Below, piece by piece: positions 15,108 through 24,443 of a DNA stretch of 64,000 bases. Below the pieces are notes generated by a model. That model did no database searches. It saw only the letters and a list, made by a program, of their open reading frames with translations, and was not told the origin of the DNA. Source of the stretch: Anaerolineales bacterium. GTDB taxonomy: Bacteria > Chloroflexota > Anaerolineae > Anaerolineales > Villigracilaceae. Within the stretch, counting starts at the first letter, position 1. Every line of letters starts with the position of its first letter. Both the position numbers and the translations under genes were made by a program. Where the stretch lies: NCBI GenBank assembly GCA_030583905.1, contig CP129481.1, positions 2,046,001 through 2,110,000 on the forward strand, read 5' to 3'.

Positions 15108-18053
15108 ATGGGTTTGAAGCGCTGCTCTCATATGAGAGTACGATGGCTGTCCATCCTTGCTCTATTCGCCCTGCTGGCGGGAGCGACATCCCCGGCTGTT
15201 GCTGAATCAAACAGGATACGGAACGCCTCTTTTACGCAGTTGAGCTTTGTCGCCAACATCGAGACGGTCGGTGTGGTCCTGAGCGGATCGAGCCTGCCGA
15301 GAAACGCGGAGATGATGTATCGCCGCGCCGGTGAAACGAACTGGCGGACGGGTCATCCGCTGGTGCGCATCAAGGACGGTCGGCTGGTGGGAAGTTTATT
15401 CGGGCTTGCTCCGTCCACGGCGTATGAGGTCAAGGTTTCAGACGGCACGGAAGAGATACTCGGTTCCGTCACAACCCAGCCGGACGAATTGCAGTTCACA
15501 CCGACCAGCGTGATCCATGTCAATACCGCGGCACTGCCCGGCGGGGATGGTTCCGCTGCGGCTCCGTTTCAGACGATACAGGAGGGTGTAAACCGCGCAG
15601 GTCCCGGTGCGCAGGTCTTGGTCGCGGATGGGGTGTATCGGGAGAATGTCACCTTTCCAGCCTCGGGTACTGCCGGGAACTGGATACAGGTGAAGGCGCA
15701 GGGTGGAGGCGCAGTACTCGACGGGTCGGAGATCCTTGCGAAAGATGTCTGGAATCCATATGAAGGACGGTCGCGGGTATGGTACGCGAAGATAGGACCG
15801 GAGATCCGCTATCTGGCTCGCGATCAGAAACGTTTCTACAATTACGACGACCTGCCCGGGTTGATGAACTCGCGCGGACATGGCGGCGTGGAGATGAGGG
15901 AGGGCTGGTTCTATGAGGCGAGCACATCACGGCTTTACATCCGCAGCATAAACGACCCGTCCGCTTCCACCTGGAATGTGCCGCGCCTTAATCATGCCTT
16001 CAACGTGGACGGGCGCGATTGGATCTGGATCGAAGGGTTTGAAATGCGTTATTACGGCGCGAGCGCCAGCGGATGCGGGGTGTGTACGGTGAACGCATCG
16101 CACGTTGTTATTCGTAAGAACCGCATCCACAATATGCAGCTTGGCGTGTACGTCAACTGGACGGGCGGGGAAGACCGTGGGAACGACACGCGCATCGAAT
16201 ACAACGAGATCTACGACCCGCCGGTCAATGAGTGGGCGTGGAAGGCGGTCAAAGGCTCTTCGATGGAAGGGACTGCCATCGTCCTGCGCGGACATGTCGG
16301 CGCGATCGTGCGCAACAACGACATCCGCCAGTATTTCAATGGGATTTATACCGGCTCATCCGCTGCGCTGCAAAATCCAGCCGTCGCGTTCGATGCCGAT
16401 ATCTATAACAACCGCATCCGCCTCGTCAGTGACGACGGCTTGGAGCCTGAAGGCGCGTGTGTAAATCACCGCTTCAGGAACAATACGGTCGATTCGATGC
16501 TGGTCGGCATTTCGCTGGCTCCCGTCACATACGGACCGGTCTGGGTGATGCGTTCGACCTTCACGAATTTCAGCGGTACCAGCATCAAATGGGATTTCAA
16601 CTCCGATGGGCATGCCTTGATCTATCACAACACCAGTTGGACGAACGTCAGCGGGCTGAACGCCATGAGCATGCTCCGCCCGGCGCACAATGTGACGATG
16701 CGCAACAACGTCTTTCAGGGCAACGGCTACGCGTTTGAAGAGCCGTTCAGCGGCTCGACGGGACAGGATTGGGATTACAACAACTGGTACACCACGCGCG
16801 CAAGTCCGCATTTCAAGTGGGAGAACGTCAACTACGCCACCATCGCGGACCTGTGCCGCGGCGCGCGGCTTGAATGTAACGGGCATGAAAATCCGCCGGT
16901 GCTGAACAATCCGCTGGGCGGGAATTTCACGCTCTCGCCGGGCAGTCCCAACATTGATCGCGGGGTTCGCATTCCCGGCATCAATGACGATTTTTCAGGA
17001 AGCGCTCCGGACATTGGCGCGTTCGAGACGGCGTTTGGCGTGCCGCCTACGGATACGCCTCCGCCCGCCTCAGCAACTCCGCCCGCGCCTGCTTCAACAG
17101 TGACGCCTGTCCCTACGCTGACGCCGCCGGTCGTCCTAGGCATCCAGCGCGCGGACGCCAGCCCCACTTCCGCCGATGTTGTGCGCTTCACCGTGAGTTT
17201 TTCGAAACCGGTCCGCGGAGTGGATGCAGCTGATTTCGGGCTGGCAGTTTCCGGCGTGAGCGAGGCGGCTGTCACTGATGTCACCGGCATGGACGGTTTG
17301 TACATGGTGACGGTCAGAACCGGGAAGGGCAGCGGGACGATCCGTTTGGATGTGGTTGATAATGATTCCATTGCCGATACGTCGGGAGTTCCGCTCGGAG
17401 GCGTTGGGCTGGGAAATGGAAATTTCACAGGCGGGGAGGCATACACGATCGATCGCAGCATCCCTGCGGTTTTGACCGCGGTCTTCTTTTCGAATGGAAA
17501 GAACGATGGCTGGGTGCTCGAGTCGCAGGAGACCAGCAATCGCGGCGGCTCGATGAATGCCAGTGCGCAGACGTTTCGGCTGGGGGATGACGGCAGGAAC
17601 AGTCAATACCGCGTTTTATTGGATTTCTCCACAGGGTCACTGCCGGATAATGCGGTGGTCAAGCAGGTTATTTTGATGATCCAGCTTCAGGGTGTGACCG
17701 GGACGAATCCGTTTGATACGCATGGCTATATTTGGATCGATATCCGTCAGGGCGCGTTTGGGAGTATTGGTCCGATTGCAATCGGCGCATTACAGAATTC
17801 GGATTTTCAAGCGCCTGCCAGCGCCTACTCGGTGGGAAGAATCGAGAACAACCCGGTCGGCAATTGGTACTGGTCGTTGCTGGATGCAAAAGCGTTTCCA
17901 TATATAAACCTCAAAGGTCCAACGCAATTCCGACTCGGTTTTTTGCTGGATGATAACAACAACAAGAAGGAAGATTTCCTCTCCTTCTTTAGCGGGGATT
18001 TCACGGGGACGATAGACCGCCCCACTTTGCTGGTGGAATATTACGTGCCGTAG
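15108..18053 (+). CDS. Large secreted right-handed beta-helix protein with the same C-terminal module
   Basis: The 981-residue product has a signal peptide ending near 'SPAVA'. A beta-sandwich-like region (about 35-125) is followed by a long parallel beta-helix (about 135-600), as in pectate lyase-like folds, with recurrent Asn-rich turns such as 'IRKNRIHNM' and 'RNNVFQGN'. Near residues 620-645 is 'NIDRGV...DIGAFE', typical of choice-of-anchor Q proteins. A Pro/Thr-rich linker, one Ig-like repeat and the C-terminal 'NDGWVLES...LLVEYYVP' module follow. The start at 15108 is chosen for AAAGGA five bases upstream; it begins 10 bases after the previous stop. A polysaccharide-binding or lyase role is possible but no catalytic set is identified. 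Confidence 0.85.
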   Translation: MGLKRCSHMRVRWLSILALFALLAGATSPAVAESNRIRNASFTQLSFVANIETVGVVLSGSSLPRNAEMMYRRAGETNWRTGHPLVRIKDGRLVGSLFGLAPSTAYEVKVSDGTEEILGSVTTQPDELQFTPTSVIHVNTAALPGGDGSAAAPFQTIQEGVNRAGPGAQVLVADGVYRENVTFPASGTAGNWIQVKAQGGGAVLDGSEILAKDVWNPYEGRSRVWYAKIGPEIRYLARDQKRFYNYDDLPGLMNSRGHGGVEMREGWFYEASTSRLYIRSINDPSASTWNVPRLNHAFNVDGRDWIWIEGFEMRYYGASASGCGVCTVNASHVVIRKNRIHNMQLGVYVNWTGGEDRGNDTRIEYNEIYDPPVNEWAWKAVKGSSMEGTAIVLRGHVGAIVRNNDIRQYFNGIYTGSSAALQNPAVAFDADIYNNRIRLVSDDGLEPEGACVNHRFRNNTVDSMLVGISLAPVTYGPVWVMRSTFTNFSGTSIKWDFNSDGHALIYHNTSWTNVSGLNAMSMLRPAHNVTMRNNVFQGNGYAFEEPFSGSTGQDWDYNNWYTTRASPHFKWENVNYATIADLCRGARLECNGHENPPVLNNPLGGNFTLSPGSPNIDRGVRIPGINDDFSGSAPDIGAFETAFGVPPTDTPPPASATPPAPASTVTPVPTLTPPVVLGIQRADASPTSADVVRFTVSFSKPVRGVDAADFGLAVSGVSEAAVTDVTGMDGLYMVTVRTGKGSGTIRLDVVDNDSIADTSGVPLGGVGLGNGNFTGGEAYTIDRSIPAVLTAVFFSNGKNDGWVLESQETSNRGGSMNASAQTFRLGDDGRNSQYRVLLDFSTGSLPDNAVVKQVILMIQLQGVTGTNPFDTHGYIWIDIRQGAFGSIGPIAIGALQNSDFQAPASAYSVGRIENNPVGNWYWSLLDAKAFPYINLKGPTQFRLGFLLDDNNNKKEDFLSFFSGDFTGTIDRPTLLVEYYVP

Positions 18054-18132
18054 AAAATAAAAAACTTCCGAAGCCACTTAAAGCTGTTGTATAATTTGTT
18101 CTGCAATGGATGGCTTTATGATTGGATAAATT

Positions 18133-19776
18133 ATGTTTGATATTAATATTTACACTTTCCTTTTTTGTATCCTTCCGTTAATTATTGCTTTGACACCGCT
18201 TTATATCTCCATTTCTAATGTGTACTCAAAAACAAAAGAAGAACAACGGAAAATTGATGCGGATAAAGAAAAAGCAGAATTAAAAATACAAAAAGAAATG
18301 GATAAATTAAAAGCCATTGAAGAAAAGGAAGCGAGGGTAGCTTACACTGAAAGTCGAATACAGGAAACTGCTCAATTAAATCAGAACACTGCAAATTTAA
18401 TTTCTGACCTTGAAAATATTCTGCCTTCTGCCTTAGCGGAAATACAAGGTATTTCATTTGAGAGTTTATATCGCAGTAACAATTTTCGAGATTTGGAACT
18501 TCCTGCTGAACTAGATGCGCCTTTAATTTTGATGGATTGGGATGAATATTCTTCAAAAATCCAAAAGCCCTCTTTTCTTGAAAAAATTATTCCTGGGTGG
18601 GAAGAGCGATATCAAAGGAAATTGGAGGCATTGCACGCATCGTATGCCGCTTATAAAGATAGATATAAACATGATGTTGAAGAACGGGGTGAAAAAATTT
18701 CTGCTTTTGTTCAAGAGCACGAAAGTGAAAAAGCGGATTTTAATCTGATGGTTCAACGCCATAATCAGAGAGTGGAAGAGTTCGAAAATGCTTATGTGAA
18801 TGGCGTTTCTGATGCCATTGAAAAATATTGTTCACTGGTACTTGAAAATTCTATTTACCCTGATGGTTTCCCAAAAAACTTCAAAGTCGCCTACGTTTCA
18901 GAGCCAAGAGAACTCGTGGTCGAATATGAACTGCCTGCACAAAAAATAGTGCCAGCAGTTGCCGAATATAAATATGTTAAATCTCGAGATGCTATTGACG
19001 CTAAAAACAGGAAGCCACAAGAAATCAAGATGCTTTATCAAGAAGTTTTGTCTTCAATCTGCTTACGTACTATTTATGAATTATTTGATGCGGACAAAAG
19101 GGATTATTTGGATGTCGTGGTTTTTAATGGGTTTGTCAAGTCGATAGACCCTGCTGTTGGGAAAGAGATTCAACCTTATCTTATTTCGGTTCGTGCTATT
19201 AAGAGCGAATTTGCAGAAATTAACCTTGATAAGATTGATAGGCAGGCTTGTCTGCGAAGATTGGGTGCCCAAGTTTCCCCACAACCCGATGAGTTATTAG
19301 CAGTAAAGCCAATAGTTCAGTTTGATATGGTTGATAAGAGGTTTGTTGACGAAACAGATATCATTTCTGGATTGGACACTCGTCAGAATCTTATGGATTT
19401 AAATCCGTTTGAATTTGAGAACCTTGTAAATAACCTGTTTTCTAAGATGGGATTTGAAGCGAAGTTGACTCGCTCGTCAAGGGATGGGGGCATTGATGTT
19501 GTGGCTTTTGATCCACGCCCAATTTTAGGCGGTAAAGTCGTGATTCAAGCCAAACGATATAAAAATGTCGTAGGAGTTTCAGCAGTAAGAGATCTGTACG
19601 GCTCGATGATTAATGAGGGAGCGGGCAAGGGTATTTTGGTGACAACGAGCCATTACGGCGTGGATGCATATAGTTTTGCCAACGATAAGCCGATTGAGTT
19701 AATTGATGGGCGTGGATTACTATACTTACTTAATCAGAATGGATACAAGGCAAAAATTATATTCCCACAAGATTGA
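18133..19776 (+). CDS. Membrane-anchored Mrr-type restriction endonuclease-like protein
   Basis: The 547-residue protein begins with a transmembrane segment (about residues 7-30), followed by a Lys/Glu-rich coiled coil (about 33-85) and a long middle region. The C-terminal 130 residues form an Mrr_cat nuclease domain: 'LNPFEFENLVNNLFSKMGF', then Asp455 in 'DGGIDVV' and Gln472-Ala-Lys474 in 'VVIQAKRYK'. The set matches the D-(Q/E)xK active site of Mrr enzymes that cut methylated or foreign DNA. The sequence is far more AT-rich than its upstream neighbours, suggesting acquisition. TATAAT at 18090-18095 may be its -10 box. A defence role is inferred. Confidence 0.85.
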   Translation: MFDINIYTFLFCILPLIIALTPLYISISNVYSKTKEEQRKIDADKEKAELKIQKEMDKLKAIEEKEARVAYTESRIQETAQLNQNTANLISDLENILPSALAEIQGISFESLYRSNNFRDLELPAELDAPLILMDWDEYSSKIQKPSFLEKIIPGWEERYQRKLEALHASYAAYKDRYKHDVEERGEKISAFVQEHESEKADFNLMVQRHNQRVEEFENAYVNGVSDAIEKYCSLVLENSIYPDGFPKNFKVAYVSEPRELVVEYELPAQKIVPAVAEYKYVKSRDAIDAKNRKPQEIKMLYQEVLSSICLRTIYELFDADKRDYLDVVVFNGFVKSIDPAVGKEIQPYLISVRAIKSEFAEINLDKIDRQACLRRLGAQVSPQPDELLAVKPIVQFDMVDKRFVDETDIISGLDTRQNLMDLNPFEFENLVNNLFSKMGFEAKLTRSSRDGGIDVVAFDPRPILGGKVVIQAKRYKNVVGVSAVRDLYGSMINEGAGKGILVTTSHYGVDAYSFANDKPIELIDGRGLLYLLNQNGYKAKIIFPQD

Positions 19777-19955
19777 AGTTTCTGAGGTGGATAAGGGTCT
19801 TTAGAGTTGGTTGGCTTAGGAGTTGAGTTTTTACATAAATGTACAAAAGCCTTTTCTATAAAAAAAACAATCATTGCTTGCATAACCTATTGACCTCGGC
19901 ACTATTGCTGACGTGGTGATTGGCGGAGGTAACAGCCTTCGCAGTACGGCTATTA
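19777..19955. other. AT-rich gap with a decayed acyltransferase fragment
   Basis: Between the convergent nuclease and FRG genes is AT-rich DNA. On the minus strand, 19871-19936 reads as a degraded copy of the end of a 2-oxoacid dehydrogenase E2 gene (listed separately). No other feature is visible. Confidence 0.55.
19871..19936 (-). pseudogene. Remnant of a 2-oxoacid dehydrogenase E2 acyltransferase C-terminus
   Basis: The minus strand reads 'AVTSANHHVSNSAEVNRL' and then meets a stop. Aligned to the intact E2 1 kb away ('ATISVDHRVSDGAEAAQF'), the catalytic DHRxSDGAE motif region is recognisable but the essential residues are changed. It appears to be a short decayed duplicate, with no coding capacity left. 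Confidence 0.45.
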
Positions 19956-20810
19956 TTACTCGTGATCAAACTCTCTCATACCAATTGTTTTGATCAATGC
20001 GTCTTCTGTTTGAAATAATGTGAAATTATTAATGTTGTAGTCGGTATCCAGTTCCTTTAATGCTTGTTTTCTGTCGGATGTTGGAATAGTGATTTTGAGA
20101 AGCAAGTCCTGATCAACATCATAGCTTTTTCTGGCGCTGTCAAAGACTTCGTGGTGAGAACAATAAGTATGTATTGCAGATTCTTCTGACCATCTTGAGG
20201 CAACGGTATACCAAGCTTTTTGGGAAAAATGTCTCCTGTGTGTATTAATATATGGTCTCAAAACCGTAATTACTGGATTGTCAAGAGATTTAATGTTGGT
20301 CAAATACTCAATGTAAGCATATATGGCCACCTTGTCATCTTGAACCATTTCGCATTCGCCATTCAAAAGTTTGCTTTTCTCTCTGGGTGAATCGCACATT
20401 GCAAAGTAGGCTGCGATATAGGGAGATGTCGTCCAGTCTAACAGTGGAGAAGGATATCCATGGTGGCGGAGGTATATCAAATAAGAATAGATTGAGCGAG
20501 GAAAATGAACTTCATGCCATGTTTGTTTTTGCATCTTGTCAATTTCATCTTTCAAAATTAAATAGTCTGGTACACCCCATTCTTTACCAGTATAAGATTC
20601 GACTTCATCAACTGACTTCATTGCAAGAAGAAGATAATTGAATTGTGTTAAGTTGAATGGATTTTTTCTTTCCAATGTTGTTTTCAGTGGCAAATTTGGT
20701 TGTCCACGAAACAAAATTCTGTTATTGTGTTCAAAGTATCCATAATCTTTTCTTAGTTGGTCGACAACTTCTTTGAACTCAGCCCAGCTATTTAAATTGT
20801 GTTCTTCCAT
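19956..20810 (-). CDS. FRG-domain protein
   Basis: The 284-residue protein has an FRG domain, named for 'FRG' which here is Phe34-Arg35-Gly36 in 'ILFRGQPNLPLKTTLERK'. The mid-protein motif 'YLRHHGYPSPLLDWTTSPYIAAYFA' is also typical. FRG proteins are often found in mobile and defence contexts; their biochemical function is not established. I place the start at 20810, where AAAGGA lies eight bases upstream; a start at 20849 would add 13 residues but overlaps a TATAAT that could be the promoter. It is AT-rich like the Mrr-type gene it converges on, and the two may have been acquired together. Confidence 0.8.
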   Translation of the reverse strand: MEEHNLNSWAEFKEVVDQLRKDYGYFEHNNRILFRGQPNLPLKTTLERKNPFNLTQFNYLLLAMKSVDEVESYTGKEWGVPDYLILKDEIDKMQKQTWHEVHFPRSIYSYLIYLRHHGYPSPLLDWTTSPYIAAYFAMCDSPREKSKLLNGECEMVQDDKVAIYAYIEYLTNIKSLDNPVITVLRPYINTHRRHFSQKAWYTVASRWSEESAIHTYCSHHEVFDSARKSYDVDQDLLLKITIPTSDRKQALKELDTDYNINNFTLFQTEDALIKTIGMREFDHE

Positions 20811-20852
20811 AAAGTATTTCCTTTGGTTTCTGAAATAATTATACGACATCTA

Positions 20853-20891
20853 AATATAACTCCCGAAGGCAATGCCTTCGGGAGTTATATT
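20853..20891 (-). terminator. Perfect 18-bp stem-loop after the E2 gene
   Basis: The arms AATATAACTCCCGAAGGC and its exact complement enclose a 3-base loop, beginning two bases after the E2 stop codon. The following T-run is weak. It also lies immediately upstream of the FRG gene. Confidence 0.65.
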
Positions 20892-20892
20892 A

Positions 20893-22158
20893 TTACACCA
20901 ACATCCTGACCGGGTTTTCCAAAAACTCCGCCAGTTTTTGCATGAACTGGGCGGCTTCCGCGCCGTCGCTGACGCGGTGGTCAACGGAGATGGTCGCTTT
21001 CATCCTCCATCCCGCTTTCAACTCGCCGCCTTCTACAACAGGCACTTCTCGCGCGGAGGAGATCGCCAGGATCGCCGCTTCGGGCGGATTGATGATGGCG
21101 ACGAAGTCTTCGACATCGTACATGCCAAGGTTTGAGGTGGAGAATGTCGAGCCGTCCACGTCCTCCGGCTTGACCTTGCCATCGCGGGCGCGCGCCGCCA
21201 TGGTTTTGACTTCCGCCGAGATCTGACGCAGGGGTTTTATATCCGCATCTTTCACGACGACGGTCATCAAGCCGCCGGGGACGGTGACTGCCACGCTGAC
21301 ATTGACATGACCGAATTGGATGATCTCATTGCCTTTGATGGTGGCGTTCAGGTTCGGGAACTGACGCAGAGTCAGCGCCACGGCTTTGAGAATGAAGTCA
21401 TTGACGGAGAGTTTTTCGTCATCGGGCAGGTACGCATTGGCTTGCTTGCGCATGTCCATCAATGCGCCCATTTTGTATTCGTGCGTGACGTAGAAATGCG
21501 GGATGGTCTGTTTCGATTCGACCAGTCTGCGCCCAATGGCTTGTCGGAGCTTGGTCGTCTGAACCGTTGTGTCTTCTTGGGTGACGTTAACTTGATACAC
21601 AGGTTGTGGCATCGAACGGCTGACCGCTGACGGCTGTCCGCTTGAGAGCGCCGCTTCCACATCTTTCTTCACCACACGTCCGCCAGGACCAGATCCTTGA
21701 ATGGAGGCAAGATTAATGTTGTTGTCACGTGCGATCTTCTTCGCCAGTGGAGACGCTTTGACCACGGACGACTGACTATTGGCGGCAGACGATGTTTCAG
21801 CGGAGGGAACAGCCTGGGAAACAGGAGCAGGCGTCGGCGGAGTCTGAGGCGGTTTTTCATCCGCCGCTATTTCCTCTTTCTTCTTTCCACTATCCACGCT
21901 TGGCACATCCACTTTTTCGCCTTCTTGTCCAACAATGGCAATCGGCGCATTGACCGGAACGACGCTTCCCTGATCTACGATATGCTGAAGGACGACGCCG
22001 CTGGCGGACGACTCCACTTCAACGGTGGCTTTATCGGTTTCGATCTCGGCGAGCACATCACCTTTGTTGATGGTTTCGCCCACCTGCTTTACCCAGCGGA
22101 CCAGCATGCCTTCCGCCATGTCGAAGCCGAGTTTGGGCATGTTGATGGTTTCAGCCAT
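20893..22158 (-). CDS. pdhC: Pyruvate dehydrogenase complex E2, dihydrolipoamide acyltransferase
   Basis: The 421-residue protein has an N-terminal lipoyl domain with the lipoylation site Lys43 in 'EIETDKATVEVES'. An Ala/Pro/Ser-rich linker (about 85-135) is followed by a peripheral-subunit-binding domain ('ASPLAKKIARDNNINLASIQGSGPGGRVVKKDV'-like; about 138-175) and the catalytic domain with 'DHRVSDGAEAAQF' near the C-terminus. It accepts acetyl groups from E1 and passes them to CoA. The gene shares one base with the end of the E1 beta gene (TAATG), indicating tight coupling. No E3 gene is present here, so the lipoamide dehydrogenase must be encoded elsewhere. Confidence 0.94.
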   Translation of the reverse strand: MAETINMPKLGFDMAEGMLVRWVKQVGETINKGDVLAEIETDKATVEVESSASGVVLQHIVDQGSVVPVNAPIAIVGQEGEKVDVPSVDSGKKKEEIAADEKPPQTPPTPAPVSQAVPSAETSSAANSQSSVVKASPLAKKIARDNNINLASIQGSGPGGRVVKKDVEAALSSGQPSAVSRSMPQPVYQVNVTQEDTTVQTTKLRQAIGRRLVESKQTIPHFYVTHEYKMGALMDMRKQANAYLPDDEKLSVNDFILKAVALTLRQFPNLNATIKGNEIIQFGHVNVSVAVTVPGGLMTVVVKDADIKPLRQISAEVKTMAARARDGKVKPEDVDGSTFSTSNLGMYDVEDFVAIINPPEAAILAISSAREVPVVEGGELKAGWRMKATISVDHRVSDGAEAAQFMQKLAEFLENPVRMLV

Positions 22159-23132
22159 TACTTCAACACCTCCTTTGCCGCGGCGACGATGTCGGGCACT
22201 TGCGGAAGAGCGGCTTGTTCGAGCGTGCGGTTGTACGGAAGCGGCACTTCCTTTTGTGCCACGCGCAGGATCGGCGCATCCACATAATCGAACGCTTCTT
22301 CATAGATGCGACTGACGATTTCACTGCCGACGCCGTAAGACTTCCAGCCCTCTTCGACGACGATGGCGCGGTTGGTTTTCTTGAACGACTCGAGCACGGG
22401 TTCCATGTCGAGCGGGCGGAGCGTGCGCAGGTCAACGATCTCGGCTTCGATGCCTTCCTTGGCGAGTTCGTCGGCGGCTTTCATGGATAACTCCAGACCT
22501 TTGCAATACGTGACGATGGTCAGGTCGCTTCCTTCGCGCTGGACCTTGGATTTTCCAATCGGAATTGTGTACTCCCCTTCAGGGACTTCGCCGCGCACCT
22601 GGTACATCGTCGCGTGCTCGATGAACAGGATCGGGTCATCCGACCGAATGGCGGATTTGAGCAATCCCTTGGCATCCTCAGGCGTGCCGGGGCTGACGAC
22701 TTTCAGACCGGGGAAGTGCGCGAAGACAGCATCGGGAGTCTGTGAATGCGTTGCGCCGAGTTGACGTCCGCCGCCGCCGACCGCGCGGATCACCATCGGG
22801 ACCTTGAACTGTCCGCCGAACATGTAACGTAATTTGGGAGCCTGATTGACGATGTAATCCATCGCCGAGAAGGCGAAGTTGATGGTCATCAATTCCGCAA
22901 TCGGACGTTGTCCGACCATCGCTGCGCCGATCGCCGCGCCGAGGATGGCGTTTTCAGCGATGGGAGTGTCTTTGATTCTTTCGGGTCCGTATTTGTCGTA
23001 AAAGCCCTTGGTGACGGCATACGTGCCGCCCCACACGCCGACCTCCTCGCCGAGGATAAAGACGGCGGGATCGCGGTCCATTTCTTCCATAAGTGCCTGC
23101 GAGATCGCCTCGCGCATAGTGATTTTTGCCAT
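22158..23132 (-). CDS. pdhB: Pyruvate dehydrogenase E1 beta subunit
   Basis: The 324-residue protein has transketolase pyrimidine-binding and C-terminal domains: 'ITMREAISQALMEEMDRDP', 'LGEEVGVWGGTY', 'RIKDTPIAE', 'MTINFAFSAMDYIVNQAPK' and 'TIVTYCKGL'. It pairs with E1 alpha as the thiamin-diphosphate-dependent decarboxylase of the complex. The start at 23132 follows GAGG; an in-frame upstream ATG at 23183 would add residues encoded by an interspersed repeat and is unlikely. It overlaps the E2 gene by one base. Confidence 0.93.
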   Translation of the reverse strand: MAKITMREAISQALMEEMDRDPAVFILGEEVGVWGGTYAVTKGFYDKYGPERIKDTPIAENAILGAAIGAAMVGQRPIAELMTINFAFSAMDYIVNQAPKLRYMFGGQFKVPMVIRAVGGGGRQLGATHSQTPDAVFAHFPGLKVVSPGTPEDAKGLLKSAIRSDDPILFIEHATMYQVRGEVPEGEYTIPIGKSKVQREGSDLTIVTYCKGLELSMKAADELAKEGIEAEIVDLRTLRPLDMEPVLESFKKTNRAIVVEEGWKSYGVGSEIVSRIYEEAFDYVDAPILRVAQKEVPLPYNRTLEQAALPQVPDIVAAAKEVLK

Positions 23133-23146
23133 AGTGTTTTTCCTCA

Positions 23147-23220
23147 TGTCGTTGCGAGGGAACGAAGCCATCTCCTCATTCAATATGGGATTGCTTCGGG
23201 CTGCCGCCCTCGCAATGACA
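23147..23220. repeat. TGTCRTTGCGAGG interspersed inverted repeat (complete copy)
   Basis: Terminal arms TGTCGTTGCGAGGG and CCCTCGCAATGACA differ at one position; inner GAAGC/GCTTC arms add a second stem. The 74-base element sits between the E1 alpha and E1 beta genes and ends next to the E1 alpha stop codon. A partial copy is at 41794-41837. Confidence 0.85.
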
Positions 23221-23221
23221 T

Positions 23222-24181
23222 CTAGTTATCCGCGTAAATGTCCGTAAACAATTCTTCCAGCGCGGGTTCGGGCGAAGTTTCGGCGAATTCGACCGCCTTC
23301 TGTACTTCCTCTTCCACGCGCGCTTCGATCTCATCCAATGCCTTGCGTGTAGCGACTTTCTTATCCAACAAATATTTGTTGAAAATGCCGATGGGATCGT
23401 TCTCCTGCCACTGCTTGACCTCTTCCGCCTTGCGATAGCGCTCGGGGTCGCCCATCGAGTGACCGCGGAAGCGGTAGGTGTCCACCTCGAGGAAGTACGG
23501 CTGACCTTCCTTGCGGACGAAGTCTATCGCTTCCTTTGCCGCTTCATAGACCGCCATCACATCCATGCCGTTGACCTCGGCATTCTTCATGCCGTAGCCT
23601 TCCGCTTTCTGGCGGATCTCATCCACAGCCGAAGCGCGGTTCACAGCCGTACCCATGCCGTACTGGTTGTTCTCACAGACCCATAGCACACGCAGACCCC
23701 ATGTCTTTGAAAGATTCAAGGCTTCGTGAAAATAACCGATATTGGTCGCGCCGTCACCGAACATGCAGATCGTGATGTTGTCATTCTTGGCATATTGGTC
23801 GCCGACGGCGAATCCAGCCGCGATGGGCAGGTGTCCGCCGACGATGGCGTGGCCGCCCCACATGTTCTTCTCGGTGTCAGCCATGTGCATCGAGCCGCCC
23901 TTGCCCTTCGACATGCCTGTCGCTTTGCCGAGCAATTCCGCCATGACAGAATCGGCGGAGATGCCGCAGTTGATGGCAACTCCGTGGTCGCGGTAGGCGG
24001 TGATGACGCGGTCGCGCGGTTCGCGCGCCGCAATTAAACCGGTCGAGACGGCTTCCTGTCCGATGTACAGGTGCATGAAACCGCCGATCTTGCCAGCCTG
24101 GTACAGTTCCGCGCCGCGTTCTTCCACGCGCCGGATCAGCACCATCTGGTAATACAAATCAAGCAATTGTTCTTTCTTCAT
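23222..24181 (-). CDS. pdhA: Pyruvate dehydrogenase E1 alpha subunit
   Basis: The 319-residue protein carries the thiamin diphosphate motif 'GDGATNIGYFHEALN', the N-terminal 'MVLIRRVEERGAELYQAGKIGGF', and 'YRDHGVAI' and 'GKGGSMHM', all standard for the E1 alpha family including acetoin and branched-chain homologues. With the downstream E1 beta and E2 genes it forms a 2-oxoacid dehydrogenase operon; pyruvate is the most likely substrate but acetoin cannot be excluded. The start at 24181 follows GGAG at about 11 bases; a longer frame to 24223 has no good site. Confidence 0.92.
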   Translation of the reverse strand: MKKEQLLDLYYQMVLIRRVEERGAELYQAGKIGGFMHLYIGQEAVSTGLIAAREPRDRVITAYRDHGVAINCGISADSVMAELLGKATGMSKGKGGSMHMADTEKNMWGGHAIVGGHLPIAAGFAVGDQYAKNDNITICMFGDGATNIGYFHEALNLSKTWGLRVLWVCENNQYGMGTAVNRASAVDEIRQKAEGYGMKNAEVNGMDVMAVYEAAKEAIDFVRKEGQPYFLEVDTYRFRGHSMGDPERYRKAEEVKQWQENDPIGIFNKYLLDKKVATRKALDEIEARVEEEVQKAVEFAETSPEPALEELFTDIYADN

Positions 24182-24375
24182 TGGTCGGTAACTCCAGTAA
24201 GATATTCGCACGCCCGCAGGCATAACGTAATTTAATGAAAGTGCTTAGGGAAAAAACACCAAAATCCATCCGGCGTTCTGATTCCTGCCAGTCGAATCGG
24301 GGATTATATCAGAGAAAAATTGCCCGAATTTCGGTTTGATAGCTTTTGAAAGCCAAAATCATTAACAAAAAATAG

Positions 24376-24403
24376 TTGACTTTTTTTCTCCATGTGCTAT
24401 AAA
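24376..24403 (+). promoter_or_regulatory. Candidate promoter of the 56-residue membrane protein gene
   Basis: TTGACT at 24376-24381 and TATAAA at 24398-24403 are separated by 16 bases within AT-rich DNA. Confidence 0.6.
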
Positions 24404-24443
24404 TTAAACATCCGCCAGTAACTCGACCCTAAGGAGAATGAAT

